From Acanthochromis polyacanthus (lineage: Eukaryota; Chordata; Actinopteri; Pomacentridae): a stretch of 64,000 nt of DNA. Below, one piece after another: positions 21,168-31,879 of this stretch. The notes beneath the pieces were generated by a model, which was not told where the DNA came from, did not search any database, and saw only the letters and a program-made list of their open reading frames with translations. A program made the translations under genes and the position numbers. How positions within the stretch are numbered: the first letter of the stretch is position 1; each line of letters opens with the position of its first letter. Location: NCBI RefSeq assembly GCF_021347895.1, contig NC_067123.1, positions 744,001 through 808,000 of the forward strand, given 5' to 3'.

Positions 21168-22142
21168 TACTGGCATTGGTTACATGTTTACATTATCCAC
21201 TTTGCTGCTGTAACAATGCAAGCTTCCCCTCAGTGGGATCAAGAAAGAGTTATCGTTTTGCATTGTTATCACAATTTACTTATCAGACAGGAAACACCTT
21301 CAGTGTGTCTGTTAGAGCTCAGAGATGCACACTGTGTTTTAGCTAGTAACTCTGAATGTAAAACTGAATTGTGTGTTAATGAGAAAACGCTGCAGTGAAT
21401 TTTTAATTTAAAGGATATTTGCAATTTAGGATTGATTGTTGGCTGCTTAGCAATCAGGTTTTTCTACAATATTAACAAGGGCACGTGTACATTTATACGC
21501 CCCATAATGGTAACACATAAAAATATACACAATAGGAAAATATGGCCTATAAAGTGACAAACAGTCTGGTTCCTTGATCAGAAAAGACCCACTAATGACC
21601 AAACAGGCAGACAGAGTGACTCCTTAGAACTGATGTTACCACAACTGGCTTGATTCAGTGTCAACAGTGTGGAACAGAGACTTTGGTTTTCTGTTAACTT
21701 GTTAAGAGAGTAACACAACTCATTTAAATGGTGAAAGAGGTTTGTTGTGTTTCCTTGTGTTTTTGGGTGTTAGACAATTCCATCAAGCTGCTGTAATGTC
21801 CATGAAACCCTCATATGAAGTGTCAGTAAATACAGATATTGTGAGAAACTGGCTGTCCAGGATTTAATGCTTGCAGGAGAACTCTGTGGGGAATATTCCA
21901 ATGATGTGCCTACAAGGAAAATTCTCATAGAAAACTTAATTCACCAGTAAATAATTTCATAAAGCCACCAGCTTTTCTGCCTGTAGATGTTTGAGTTGGG
22001 CAGATGTTAGCTTCACAATCATAGTAGCAGTGGCTGCAAGTCAATAAGACTTGCACCCACTGCTAAAAATCACAGAAGAAGGGCTGATATTTACTGCAGC
22101 ATCTACCAACAGAGGGACAACACATTTCAGCAGTGAGAACAA
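20700..22142. other. Intron between alpha-1 and alpha-2 of gene 2
   Basis: Non-coding. A perfect (AT)n tract lies at about 21124-21166. Positions 21595-21765 match 40976-41140 and 21770-22110 match 55285-55640, the two ends of the equivalent gene 3 intron. This shows that about 14 kb of extra sequence sits inside the gene 3 intron. No transposon of its own was recognised apart from the SINE that follows. Confidence 0.7.
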
Positions 22143-22503
22143 CCATCCATTCTCTATACACCACTTTATCCTCACTAGGGTCGCAGGGAGTGCTGGAGCC
22201 TTTCCCAACTGACTCGGGCAAAGGCAGGGGACACCCTGGACAGGTCGCCAGTCTGTCACAGGGCTACATATACAGACAAACAATCACACTCACATTCACA
22301 CCTACGGGCAATTTAGAGTCATCAATTAACCTCAGCATATTTTTGGACTGTGGGAGGAAGCCGGAGTGCCCAGAGAAAACCCACGCATGCACAGGGAGAA
22401 CATGCAAACTCCATTCAGAAAGATCCCAGGCCCACCCCGGGATTTGAACTGGGATCTTCTTGCTGCAAGGCGAAAGTGCTAACCACTACGTCACTGTGCA
22501 ACC
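22143..22503 (-). mobile_element. tRNA-headed SINE with RTE-like tail
   Basis: Read on the minus strand, the element starts GGTTGCACAGTGACGTAGTGG with an A-box-like GTGGTTAGCACT and a B-box-like AGTTCAAATCCC. It continues through GTGGGAGGAAGCCGG-like sequence to a 3' part ending in AGAGAATGGATGG. This is a very common teleost repeat. The GGAT tail matches that of RTE/Rex3-type LINEs, which probably mobilised it (inference). Other copies are at 30769-30899, 34087-34428 and 43391-45381. Confidence 0.75.
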
Positions 22504-22529
22504 CCACAGTGAGAACATATAGTAAAAAA

Positions 22530-23728
22530 ATATCTTACCTCCAGTATGGTTGAAGAGTTTCATCCAGTTGTCAATGGTGACTCTGAAGGAGTGCTGGGCG
22601 TTATAGCATTCGTTAAGGTACCACTCCAGTTGTTGTGGGTTGTCGTTTAAGAACTGTTTTAGCCAGTCCACTTTGGGTTCAAAGGTTTTGATGTTGCTGT
22701 CATAGTAACCCACATGAACTCCATCAACCGATGCAGAAACCACAAACTCTGGGAAGTCTGGGACTCCAGAAGTTCCAGTGGAGAATAATATCAAGGAGTG
22801 TTCCACTGGATGGAAAAGAAGACTTTCAGCTTTTGAGTTTTATTGTCTTTTTATTTTTGTATTTTAAAACCTATTAAATCACAATGTACCAGAAAAAAAA
22901 ACATGACTATTCTAAAGACCCATTCCTATTCTATTCTTCTGACCTAATACTAGTGGTGGGACACGATTAAAAAAACTTATCAAATTCATTGCAGGCTTTG
23001 TAAGTAATTAATTATGATTAATCACATTTCATAAATGCGTGATTAAATGCGTTTTAATGCATTATTTTTCTGAAATTAATTAATCAAAATTAACACGTTA
23101 ATGTTCCAGCCCTACTTTGTACTATACTCATACTAAACTTAGGCCAAATTTAATTGCTATGTTATCATTTATTTGCAGTCTGATCTGCATTATTATTATC
23201 TGTCTTATATTTTACTATATTTGTATATTTAACTTTATATTTTCCATTTCATGTGAATCATTATATTGCTTGACTAGACATGTCAGCCTGAGGCTGTGGT
23301 CAGGGTGCTGTCTCCTCCTTCGGCTCTGTTTTCTCCCTCTTTTCACTCTCTCTCTCGTACCCTCAGGTGCGCGTGGCGCAGAAGGTTGCAGCAGGTGTTT
23401 GGAGTTCGTGATTGGGTGATTTTGTGCAGGTGGACGTCGTTCAATCAAGCTGCTCTGCTCTGCTTTATAATCAGACGCCACTTTGTCTTGGATGTGGGAC
23501 TGTGAACAATGAGCAGTTAGTGCTCTGCTCAGTTCTGGTCTTCAGTAATCCTGTCTTCTGCCTGCTTCTGTTCCTGGATTTTTTGCTTGGGGTTCTGCCA
23601 CCCTTCCCTCCTGAAAACCACCTGGAGAGAACATTTGCTGCTGGTCAAAGTCTTGTGGCCTGCCTGAGGTGCCATCACCACCTAGGTGACAACAGCCTGT
23701 AGAGAGCCAGATTTCCCCTGAAGCCTAA
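22530..23728 (-). repeat. Segmental duplication block (copy 2)
   Basis: This is the counterpart of 2050-3291: alpha-1 exon plus about 920 bp of intron 1. The match breaks off at the TAA at 23726-23728, the same position as in copy 1, because a transposon begins there in both. Compared with copy 1, short deletions are seen, for example after GTCAGCCTGAGG and after TTCTGGTCTTCAG. Confidence 0.85.
22539..22805 (-). CDS. MHC class I gene 2, alpha-1 exon
   Basis: 267 bp, acceptor TTTTCCATCCAG, donor GTAAGAT, phase 1 on both sides. It is fully open: E-H-S-L-I-L-F-S-T-G, F-P-E-F-V-V-S, Y-Y-D-S-N-I-K-T, then the helix N-P-Q-Q-L-E-W-Y-L-N-E-C and F-N-H-T-G-G. It differs from gene 1 at only a few residues, for example A to F before E-P-K and T to E before the Cys. 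The high identity, intron included, points to recent duplication or gene conversion. Confidence 0.9.
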
Positions 23729-23941
23729 GGGCCTTTTCCAAACCGCCCCCTACACACTCCCCCTATGCACTACCCCTCCATTTGCGCATCCTTGTGGGGG
23801 GTCCGCCATATTGAGGGCCATCCCAAACCGACCCATGTGGAGGGGTAGTGGGCTATAAAACCCTCCACAAGCGAGTCTGCACGGATGCCGACTTGCTGAA
23901 CATGTGTAGCGCCGAATTGTGTCCACCATGGAGGAAGCAAC

Positions 23942-24515
23942 CAGCCCGATCTCACGAGGATTCGTGAAACTGTTACGTAAATTTTTGTTTCGGTTTCGTG
24001 CGCACCAACACGATTTCGTCATGTTTTTCGTGCCGCTCACCACGAAATGCGCACCAATGTATTTTAAACGGCGGACTTTTCGTGCCACCCAGAACGTATT
24101 TCAAACGAATGTGTGTATTATATTTTTAATGTAAAACCATGGCGAATCCAACGCTATATTTTGCATGACATCGTCCCTAAACATAACCCTAACCATAATC
24201 CTAACCATAACCTAACCATAACCTAACCATAAGCCGGTGGTACACTTACCAATTTGCATAGGAATTTCAAGAATGTCCGGCGGCCGCAAACGCAATCACA
24301 CAAGCAGTATACGCCGATGGACAGCTTAGATCGTCATGAATCCGCTGGTATAAACCACTTTCAGCTGTGATTACCACAGCGGGTTTCGTTGTGAGCAACA
24401 CGAAAAACATTTCGTGGTGAGCGGCACGAAAAACATGACGAAATCGTGTTGGTGCGCACGAAAAAGAAACAAAAAATTTACGTAACAGTTTCACGAATCC
24501 CCGTGAGACCGTGTT
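23942..24515. mobile_element. Palindromic MITE, copy 2, exact 8-bp TSD
   Basis: Same family as 14488-15036, in opposite orientation. The ends are CAGCCCGATCTCACGAGGAT and, on the complement, CAACACGGTCTCACGGGGAT. The 8-bp duplication GAAGCAAC is exact (23934-23941 and 24516-24523). This fits an hAT-type origin, although the superfamily is inferred from duplication length only. The arms share over 100 bp including CACGATTTCGTCATG. No ORF of its own. Confidence 0.87.
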
Positions 24516-24827
24516 GAAGCAACATACAAATGTAAGTTCCACGCATGTGCCTGCACAAAAACTGTTAAACTAACACAAATATTTAATGATTGTCGTGCAG
24601 ATTTTCACAACTTTAGATGTACATGTCATTGATTAACCCTCCTGTCGTGTTCACCTCCTGCCCCTTACTTTAGTGTTCCCGGTCAAAATTGACCGGTCTG
24701 TTTTAACAGCTTTTAAACTAGCACAAAAATTTTTCACCAGAAAACTTTTATTCAACATTCTTTAACTGTGAACAAGTGACATTTAATATGAATTTATGGA
24801 AATAGACATAAAACAACTGCATTAAAA

Positions 24828-24828
<1 letters not shown>

Positions 24829-24911
<83 letters not shown>
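24829..24911. repeat. (GT)n microsatellite
   Basis: About 41 uninterrupted GT units inside the piggyBac element. Such tracts are prone to length change and to assembly error. Confidence 0.97.
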
Positions 24912-24912
<1 letters not shown>

Positions 24913-25010
24913 TGACACTCAGGTTAGAGTGGGCCTTGCAAATGTAGGCATCACATTTGCAGCATCTCAGGCTTGTTTATAATTCCCTCAGTGGACTCTG
25001 GTAAAAAGAG

Positions 25011-25370
25011 TTAGAAGCTGGACTTGATGTCATCCACACGAGATGTTGCATAGCAAGTTGGCCCTGGCGTCATCTTTATGATATTTTCCACTCTCGCTCC
25101 ACTTCCTCTGTCCTGGTGGACTGAAGACCAGAGCAAGTGTCCACTCTTGAACCGGAAAGTCTCCTCAGGTGTCTGATCTTCAGATGCCTCTCCTTCTCCA
25201 TCGGTTGACTGGTCTGTCTCCTCAAAGTCTGGATCAAAGTACATGTTGTCTTCCTCTTCTGAGACATCCTCCTCTATCTCTGGCTCAATTTCAGTGCCAT
25301 CTTCATCCTGTCCAAAAATCTGGACCAGAACCTCTTCTACAGAGAACCTCTTGGTCAGCCGCCTACTCAT
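25011..25370 (-). pseudogene. piggyBac transposase N-terminal fragment
   Basis: The frame runs 119 residues from M-S-R-R-L-T-K-R-F-S to a stop at 25011. The N-terminal half is very acidic (E-E-D-V-S-E-E-E-D), as usual for the N-terminus of these proteins. The end reads K-M-T-P-G-P-T-C-Y-A, then V-D-D-I-K-S-S-F, matching the start of the PGBD4-like domain. The catalytic DDD core and the C-terminal Cys-rich domain are missing, so this is a deleted copy. Confidence 0.82.
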
Positions 25371-26374
25371 TGTGCTCAGAGTAAAAGGAGTGCAAGGCAG
25401 ACATCAAGCTATATATATGGGATCTGTTTGAAGATGATACATTGATGCCAATGTTTTGATACACTGATTGATACATTGATTAGTCTGGAAGGTGTGGTTC
25501 ACGTGGGGGTTAGGCACAAAGGCGCGGGAAAGAGATGGGTTCACATAACAGACAGCTGTCTAGTCTGTGCGAAGATTTGATTCATTGCTTCGGTTCACGT
25601 GGGAGGAACGGCACATAAGCACGGGAAAGAGATGTGTACCCACAAAAGACATTGTTTGGTCTGAAGAGTTAGTGAGTGGCTTATGGAAATATTTTCTGTC
25701 TGATGGACGAATATATTCTGGTTACCCATTCATTTCTTATGGCGGTCACTTTTGACCGGGAACACAACAGGTGTAACAAGGTTGATTAAAACACTCAAAA
25801 TTCAATGAAAGTGGTGAAAATCTTTTTTATGTGTTTAATTGCGTAGTATGGAGGATATCATGAGGCCTTGAGGCAATCAGATGTAAAACACAATTTTTAT
25901 GAAGGTTTTAAGTTGTAAATCGATCTGATTTGACCCGAACACGACAGGAGGGTTAAGGCCTGCCTTGCATTTGTTCAGAAAACAGTTTTATTTTAGCGTT
26001 TTATATTTATAGGAACTGTCACAAAAACTAAAGAATTTATTCAAGTGAGAGTGTAACATGAAAAGCTTTTCAATTTAAAAAAAAAAAAAAAAGGAAATGC
26101 TGGCAAAGAAGCATGGGAGTAAGTTTCTTTTGTCTTTTCTTTGTTTTAGTTTCTTTTTTTCTTTGTACATCTGTCTATAGACTCAGGCCTCTCTGCCGCT
26201 CCTGCAAGATGCTGCTGCGAATCCATGGCAACATCCACTTCCGCTTTTCCGCCTGAGAGGTTTGTCCCAAAACTGTATTTATGCCCTACACCCTGATGAA
26301 GTGAACTTCATTCAGCTGCGAGTGTGACTCCGTCACGGAGGGGGAGTGTGTAGGGGGCGGTTTGGAAAAGGCCC

Positions 26375-27439
26375 TAAGTCTCTGCTGCAGCCACTCCATC
26401 GCTGCCCAAAACACTTAGAGATGATTCAGTAAACTGGACTGGTCGAGCCTGGTTTCCCCTTCCATTCTGAAATCTGTCCCTTCATAGAAGTCTGGTAAGT
26501 CTCTGTTCCCAAGCATTAACAGACTACTGTTTTCTGATGTTAGTATTTACAGTTTGTAATTTGTAGCCTGTCATCTTTGATTAACTTTCTAGTTGTGTAA
26601 ATACTTGTTAGTTGTTTTAGGATTACTGTGGGTGTTAATTCTGGTTCTGTGTAGTTTTGTATATGATTTGGGATTCCTGCCTTGGTGTTACCAAATGTGG
26701 TTTTCTTTTGTTTGTAACTTTTCTGCCAGCCCACTAGAGGGGCTCAATCTGTTCCTTAGCTTCTGGGTTGGTTATTTCTAGTTGTTTCCTTGTTTCTAGT
26801 AATAGTAATTGTCATACTGTATTTAAAAAAAAAAAAAAGCATTCTAAACTTTCTGTGTCTGTAATCTCTTCCCTGCATCTGAGTCTCTGCACTTGCCATA
26901 ACAAAACTAAGTGATCTAACACTTTGAATTTTACAATTTCAAGACATGTTGGCAATATTATAATGGTACATCTGAGTATTTTACTTCTATTTCTGTGCTT
27001 ATTTCTGTCCTTGTGCTACTGCAACATGTGAATTTTCCATCTAGTGATCAGTTAAGGTTTATTTCATTTATGATAATACTGAAAGCTTCTTATGAGACAT
27101 TACTGTCTTCTTTAGAAAAAGGCAGACAGAAACTCTTTAACAGACCCTTCTCTCCACCTCACTGACTGAATCCTCTCAGTCATGACAGCTGCAGCAAATG
27201 CATGCCATCTTTAATGCACCGATTTAATGGCGATATAAAGATGATATTGAACAATAAAATGTCCTGATTGAACAGAGACACATTAAGCTGAAAATGTGCC
27301 AATAAGACTTTTGTGTGGTTGTTTTTTTTTTTGTTTTTTTTTGAAGTGACATTAAAAACATTGTGCTTTGCAGACCATAACTGAACAAACAAACGGTACC
27401 AGGAAGAAGGAATGGTTAACAGTTACTCTGAGATCTTAC
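26375..27439. other. Remainder of intron 1 of MHC class I gene 2
   Basis: Non-coding. From about 26900 it aligns with 6700-7226 of gene 1. Positions 26380-26890 have no counterpart that I can see in gene 1. Poly(A)-like runs occur at 26824-26838. Confidence 0.55.
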
Positions 27440-27482
27440 CTGAAGATGTGACGTGACAGAGTAAAGCCAATAATTCCTTCAT
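27440..27482 (-). CDS. MHC class I gene 2, leader exon
   Basis: ATG at 27482-27480 encodes M-K-E-L-L-A-L-L-C-H-V-T-S-S and ends in a CAG/GTAAGATC donor, phase 1, matching the alpha-1 exon at 22805. The flanks are nearly identical to the gene 1 leader. At 14 residues this is a short leader and its hydrophobic core is brief, so ER targeting could be weak. An upstream in-frame ATG was not found. Confidence 0.72.
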
Positions 27483-28335
27483 TTTCTTTTTGGAAGTCCT
27501 GAAAATAAAGAAATTCAGTTAAATAATCACAAAAAGATACAGAAAATGGGGCATCTTTCACTATGTCACACTATTCACATAGTCTTCTCATCAGAAATTC
27601 AACTCGACTGGCCCAGTGTACTCAGATGTCTTATTAACATTTACTCCTCAGGCTTGTCCGCAACCACAGAAATAGAGGACATAAAAGAAACATTTCAAAT
27701 GCACATTGTAGAGTTTTTAAAAAAAGTTTCCACTGGAAAAATGTCTCTAATCAGACGGACTCAATCTCTCAAGCTAGTTTCAGACTATAGACAGATCTAA
27801 ATACACTAGCCTGCAACAGCAATGCCTTAAGTCATCCATACCAAAGTTCTTTGACAAATATTACAAAAAAAATGAAACGAGTAAAAGTTAGAAGTCGCAG
27901 TTACCGTGTGTGAACTTCTCAGTCAGAGCTGAATAGTTATTTTGGACCTTGACGTTAGTGTGTTCATTAACTCGACGGTCTTAATGTGAACTAGGCGTGT
28001 CCAAAGTCCAGTCTGGAGTGAAGGTGGGTCAGATTTTAGCAACTGCAGATTTAAATACAAAAACAAAAAAAGTCGACTGAGAGCCGCCACTTCCAGGACA
28101 GGTGGGAATTGCAATATTTCTTCACTGAGATGCAAAACGATTGTTTTCCCAATTTGCCAAGATACCGCTGCCATGTATGAGGAATTCAATGTAAAGAGAC
28201 TAGACCAGTCAAAACAAACATATTTATTCTTTGGAATTTTGAACTGACTTCTTGAAGAACACAAATTTAAAGCTTTCAGAACATGTTTATTCAATATACC
28301 CTCCATCAGCCATGATTAAGGCCTCGATACAGCCT
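27483..28335. other. 5' flank of MHC class I gene 2
   Basis: No gene supported. It should contain the gene 2 promoter on the minus strand. I saw no clear SXY, ISRE or TATA motif. Short open frames here have no recognisable domains. Confidence 0.4.
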
Positions 28336-28756
28336 CTGCAAGTTGGAAATTGAACCAAGAGATGCTCATAACTGTTCAGAAGTTTCTGGCAAAAAGAGAG
28401 AATGCAGCAAATACTGGTGCACAAGCCTCAGTTTTGTGCTTAAGATCTCTCAGATTCCGGCACTGTTCAAAAATTGCAAACAAGTGGATTTTTAAAAGAA
28501 TAGGAAAAATATATCTCTTGAACATAGGATCTATTTGATGTTGTGGTGATAATATCTGAATGACACTACCAATGCCTAGAAAGCTTTTATATGTTAGCAG
28601 AAATGGGAGTTATGGCCAATCAAAGTTGACACAGGTAAAAAAAAAAAAATTCCAAATGGCCAAATGAACATTTTGAATCACGGGAAGGCTGATTAAATTT
28701 GGGAGAGTAAGAGATTGAAATATATGAATGGCAGAATGATTTTGTTAAGACCTGGG
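28336..28756. repeat. Segmental duplication block upstream of class I gene 2
   Basis: This is the counterpart of 11208-11646, with over 400 bp shared. It ends abruptly at AAGACCTGG where the Harbinger element with GGTCTGTTTCACGAAGC starts. Confidence 0.8.
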
Positions 28757-29430
28757 GTCTGTTTCACGAAGCAGGTTTAACAAACTCTGACTTTAATCCT
28801 CATCTCTGAGTTGATACTCTGAGATAAGAAACTCTGAGTTTTCGGTTTCACAATGGCTGATTTGATTTGATTTAATCAACTCGGAGTAGTTTCACCCGGA
28901 GTTAAGCAACTGCACCATAAATATAAAAAGACAGCATCAATGGAGCCCCGATTTGACAAGTCACCATGGCAATGGGGAAGAGGAGAGCTACGTTTTTTAC
29001 ACCACTTGAACTAGACATCTTAAAGCGAAAGATGAAATATAAAAACATTGTTCAAACAGGTCAGACCTCGGCATTATTTCATGGAGCTACCTCATTTCAA
29101 TCATGTTTTACATTTTGAAGTACCCTAAATATTAAGTGGCTGTTTGTGCAGTTGTTTTATCCACACAAAGCCTAAATGTCTGCATCCATATCATGTTCTG
29201 TTAAATAATTAAGCCTATTTAAACTAACATAGACTTCTGTTCAGCCAACAGAAAGAAAGGAGATCCCCGTAGAACAGGTGGTGGCTCTGCACCGCCACCT
29301 CTAACGGAGGCAGAGGAACTGGCCCGAAGCCAGAATTTGAGAAGGCCAGTGGCTCAGGGAATCCCTGGAGGGAGCTCATCTTCTGAGACCACCCCCCAAG
29401 ACACAAGTGCTTTCATAAAATGTAATATGC

Positions 29431-29433
<3 letters not shown>

Positions 29434-29513
<80 letters not shown>
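29434..29513. repeat. (GT)n microsatellite
   Basis: About 40 GT units directly after exon 2 of the Myb-like gene, ending in GCGTGTGTACGTGTG. Apparent frames through it are valine/cysteine repeats and are not genes. Confidence 0.96.
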
Positions 29514-29516
<3 letters not shown>

Positions 29517-29787
29517 GTACGTGTGTATTTTTTAAAGCATATTCATACAAAGATTTATTTCTCTTTTGTAACTTTTATTTCATTTGGCCCAACAGATTCT
29601 GATGGTGCTATCTGTTTGGTGGAGCCCCTTCACACCACAACAGACCTTATAATTGTAAGTAGGCAACACTCCAAAGATTTATCCAAATGGTAGTTTAAGT
29701 GTACTGAAACATATCACTGATCTAGGATGAAGAGGATGAAACTGTGTCTGCTGCCTTTACAGAGGTGGATCCAGAAAGGCATATAGA

Positions 29788-29951
29788 CAGTGGTGGCTGG
29801 TGGTGAAATTTGTTGGGTGGGCTAACAAATGCATAATACCGATTAAATGGTTAACACAGCTGCAAAAGCAACATCACCTATGATACACACAGTTACATCA
29901 ATTACAGGTACACTATACTTTTTTAGTGCTCTACATCATCACTCTCTCTCA

Positions 29952-30039
<88 letters not shown>

Positions 30040-30668
30040 ACTACAAAACGTGTTCCAACTGCAACGACTGCCCACAGATAGCCTGCTGCAACTGTCTTAT
30101 TACAACTGTTTGGCGACATGTAGTGCAAACCAGGCCTTCAGTACAACAGATGACCTCAGCAAAAACAAGGTGTCACAGTCCTTTAACAGGTCAACATGGA
30201 CCTACCTTATTTGAAAAGAAGCTCACATCGACGGCCGATGTGATCCCAGTCTCTTAACTTCCAGCTTTTCCTCCAAAGACATTGAGGAAAATGGACATGA
30301 AAGCAAATAATCCACCTCGTTCATGCTAACGCCCGCCATAGCTTAATCTTTTTTCGCTGCGTCAAAGGCCTGTGGGCTGACTGAAGTTAGCCCACATGAT
30401 CAGTAAATCACGGGGGCGGGACACAACACCTGTCAATCACTTACAAGAACGAAATGAATGAAAGCGGACTGTATCTGCTGGGGCTGTAAAAAAAATAAGC
30501 CCATTTAGAGATATTCTATGTTTTTGTTTTGACTGATTGGTCAACCTTTGTTTTCACCTAAACTTAAAACAATCTGTTGTAAGTTATTTGAAAAATAATT
30601 TTCTCATCTTTTTTGTGTTGGCCTGGGAGGGCTTAGCCCTGTTAGCCCATTTATACCAGCCGTCCCTG
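29788..30668. mobile_element. Non-autonomous hAT inserted in an exon
   Basis: The ends CAGTGGTGGCTGGTGGTG and, on the complement, CAGGGACGGCTGGTATAAA are imperfect inverted repeats. The 8-bp duplication CATATAGA is exact (29780-29787 and 30669-30676). Removing it restores exon 4 of the Myb-like gene with its donor. It contains an (AC)n tract at 29955-30039 and no transposase. Confidence 0.88.
29955..30039. repeat. (AC)n microsatellite
   Basis: Over 40 AC units within the hAT. The threonine/histidine frame through it is an artefact. Confidence 0.96.
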
Positions 30669-30768
30669 CATATAGAGGTATGTTACTGATAGTTCTCTTC
30701 CCATTCACATTTCTTAACATTCTGGTGGAATATAGACTGTGACATTTAGCCTGCACTGAAGTAAATGC

Positions 30769-30899
30769 GCCCTGCGACAGACTGGCGACCTGTCCAGGGT
30801 GTCTCCCGCCTTCGCCCAAGTCAGCTGGGATAGACTCCAGCACCCCCGTGACCCTAGTGAGGATAAAGCGGTGTATAGAGAATGGATGGATGGATGGAT
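30769..30899 (+). mobile_element. SINE 3' fragment with 11-bp TSD
   Basis: This is the 3' part of the SINE family at 22143-22503, on the plus strand, ending in (GGAT)n. An 11-bp duplication GAAGTAAATGC is exact on both sides (30758-30768 and 30900-30910). Duplication, 5' truncation and the simple tail together show insertion by target-primed reverse transcription. Confidence 0.88.
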
Positions 30900-31179
30900 G
30901 AAGTAAATGCACTTTCTCATCCTTTTTAACAGAGCATGGCTGGACAGCAGCAGGATGGTCCCTCAACTTCCACTGCACAGATTGACACAGTGAGATGGAT
31001 GTTCAACACCAGAGGTTCATTCCATGGAATAAGCGGAATCAGCATTATAAGTACGCATGCGTGGTGCTGGGTCAATAAGTTCCGGGTCAGAGTTCAAAGC
31101 TACCCACCGTGTCAACAAAGCCCGATTAAGTGTCATAGTGGAACAACTGACTATACATTGCTTAGGGTCAGTTTAGGTA

Positions 31180-31876
31180 ACATGCCAGGTTTGCACTGTT
31201 CAGTGCGTGGCTGTACCAACGGTACACGTGGGCTAAACAAGTGGATGGAGGAATATTGCCATATTCACGAGTGCAATAAGGGAACCTCACGCTGTACATG
31301 CTGTACATCCAGACTTATCCCATTTCCAACTGAAAGAAAAGATCAGAACGTCATGCTGAATGGATTAAATTGGTAAGTTTGACGTAAGAGCATATATTTT
31401 TCTAACTAGTAATGCTGTTTGTTACCAGTATGTAAACTGATTCTATGCTTGTAATAGTAATAAGTCTGTGTGTTCAGGACCCATATAGAGCTAAAATGTA
31501 GTAGCCTGTATGTCAAATACCATCACTTTGATTTTACTATTTGAAACTCACTGAATTTAAAGTTATTTTTTGTTTGTTTGTTTGTTTTATTTAACTTATA
31601 CATTTTTTAAAACTGGCATCTGGTTTAAAACAAACATTTTATCATCTGTAACAGATGTAACTTGTCATGTATACACACAGCCTAATTTTTATTGGGTTTA
31701 TACCTTTTCGCTATTTTTTATCATTTTAAGTTTTAAATCCAAAAATTGTATTTATTCTAGAGTGAACAGGAAGAACGTAAAAACTGGACACCAATCAAGA
31801 ACAGCCGAGTCTGCTCTGTGCATTTTGTTGATGGTGCACCTTCCACCTCCTTTCCAAACCCTACATTGAATCTAGG
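31180..31876 (+). pseudogene. THAP zinc-finger domain, two exons
   Basis: Exon A (31180-31374) starts M-P-G-L-H-C-S-V-R-G-C-T-N and contains R-L-I-P-F-P-T-E-R-K before a GTAAGT donor. Exon B (about 31764-31876) gives E-Q-E-E-R-K-N-W-T-P-I-K, then S-R-V-C-S-V-H-F and P-T-L-N-L. Together they show the C-x4-C ... C-x2-H layout of a THAP domain, a DNA-binding finger shared by P-element-like and other transposases and their host derivatives. Compared with family members, the segment around the R-W-I motif before exon B looks shortened. No downstream catalytic domain was found, so it is probably a transposon remnant. Confidence 0.7.
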
Positions 31877-31879
31877 TAA

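Larger units (their letters stand above)
24637..25952 (-). mobile_element. piggyBac-type element, internally deleted
   Basis: The inverted ends CCCTCCTGTCGTGTTC are perfect and each is flanked by TTAA (24633-24636 and 25953-25956), the signature of piggyBac. It is 1316 bp, with a transposase N-terminus on the minus strand and a long (GT)n tract. Just inside each end is an inverted GACCGG motif around CCCGGTCAAAATTGACCGG (left) and TTTTGACCGGGAACAC (right). It is inserted in the Harbinger-type element. Confidence 0.9.
23729..26374. mobile_element. Harbinger-type element with two nested insertions
   Basis: Terminal inverted repeats starting GGGCCTTTTCCAAACCGCCC are perfect for about 36 bp. A 3-bp duplication TAA (23726-23728 and 26375-26377) fits the PIF/Harbinger superfamily. 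Without its inserts (23942-24515 and 24637-25952) the element is about 0.75 kb. It contains TGGGCTATAAAACCC and a short frame starting near 23929 but no recognisable transposase, so it is non-autonomous. Confidence 0.8.
28966..30989 (+). pseudogene. Harbinger Myb/SANT-like accessory protein exons
   Basis: Exon 1 (28966-29059) begins M-A-M-G-K-R-R-A-T-F-F-T-P-L-E-L-D-I-L and jumps directly to K-R-K-M-K-Y-K-N-I-V-Q-T. The middle of the Myb domain seen in family members is therefore deleted. Exon 2 (29245-29421) gives A-N-R-K-K, P-P-P-L-T-E-A-E-E-L and G-G-S-S-S-S-E-T-T. Exon 3 is 29596-29654. Exon 4 starts at 29726 and is split by the hAT, resuming at 30677 with a GTATG donor. Exon 5 starts at 30933 (M-A-G-Q-Q-Q-D-G-P-S-T-S-T). 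Splice sites and phases agree. Such proteins help bring the Harbinger transposase to the nucleus and DNA. The deletion and the hAT insertion make this copy defective. Confidence 0.72.
28757..31018 (+). mobile_element. Harbinger element remnant with Myb/SANT-like gene, left end
   Basis: The left end starts about 28757 with GGTCTGTTTCACGAAGCAGG, a widespread teleost Harbinger end. The inverted partner end was not found, so the right limit is uncertain; recognisable Myb-gene exons run to about 30990. Nested in it are (GT)n and (AC)n tracts, an hAT (29788-30668) and a SINE piece (30769-30899). It lies upstream of class I gene 2. Confidence 0.62.

Noticed and set aside
21063..21398. Two overlapping plus-strand frames of about 100 codons
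   Set aside because: They are Tyr-Ile repeats from an (AT)n microsatellite.
29337..30257. Plus-strand frames of 118 and 136 codons
   Set aside because: They pass through (GT)n and (AC)n tracts; only the short 5' part of the first is a real exon of the Myb-like gene.
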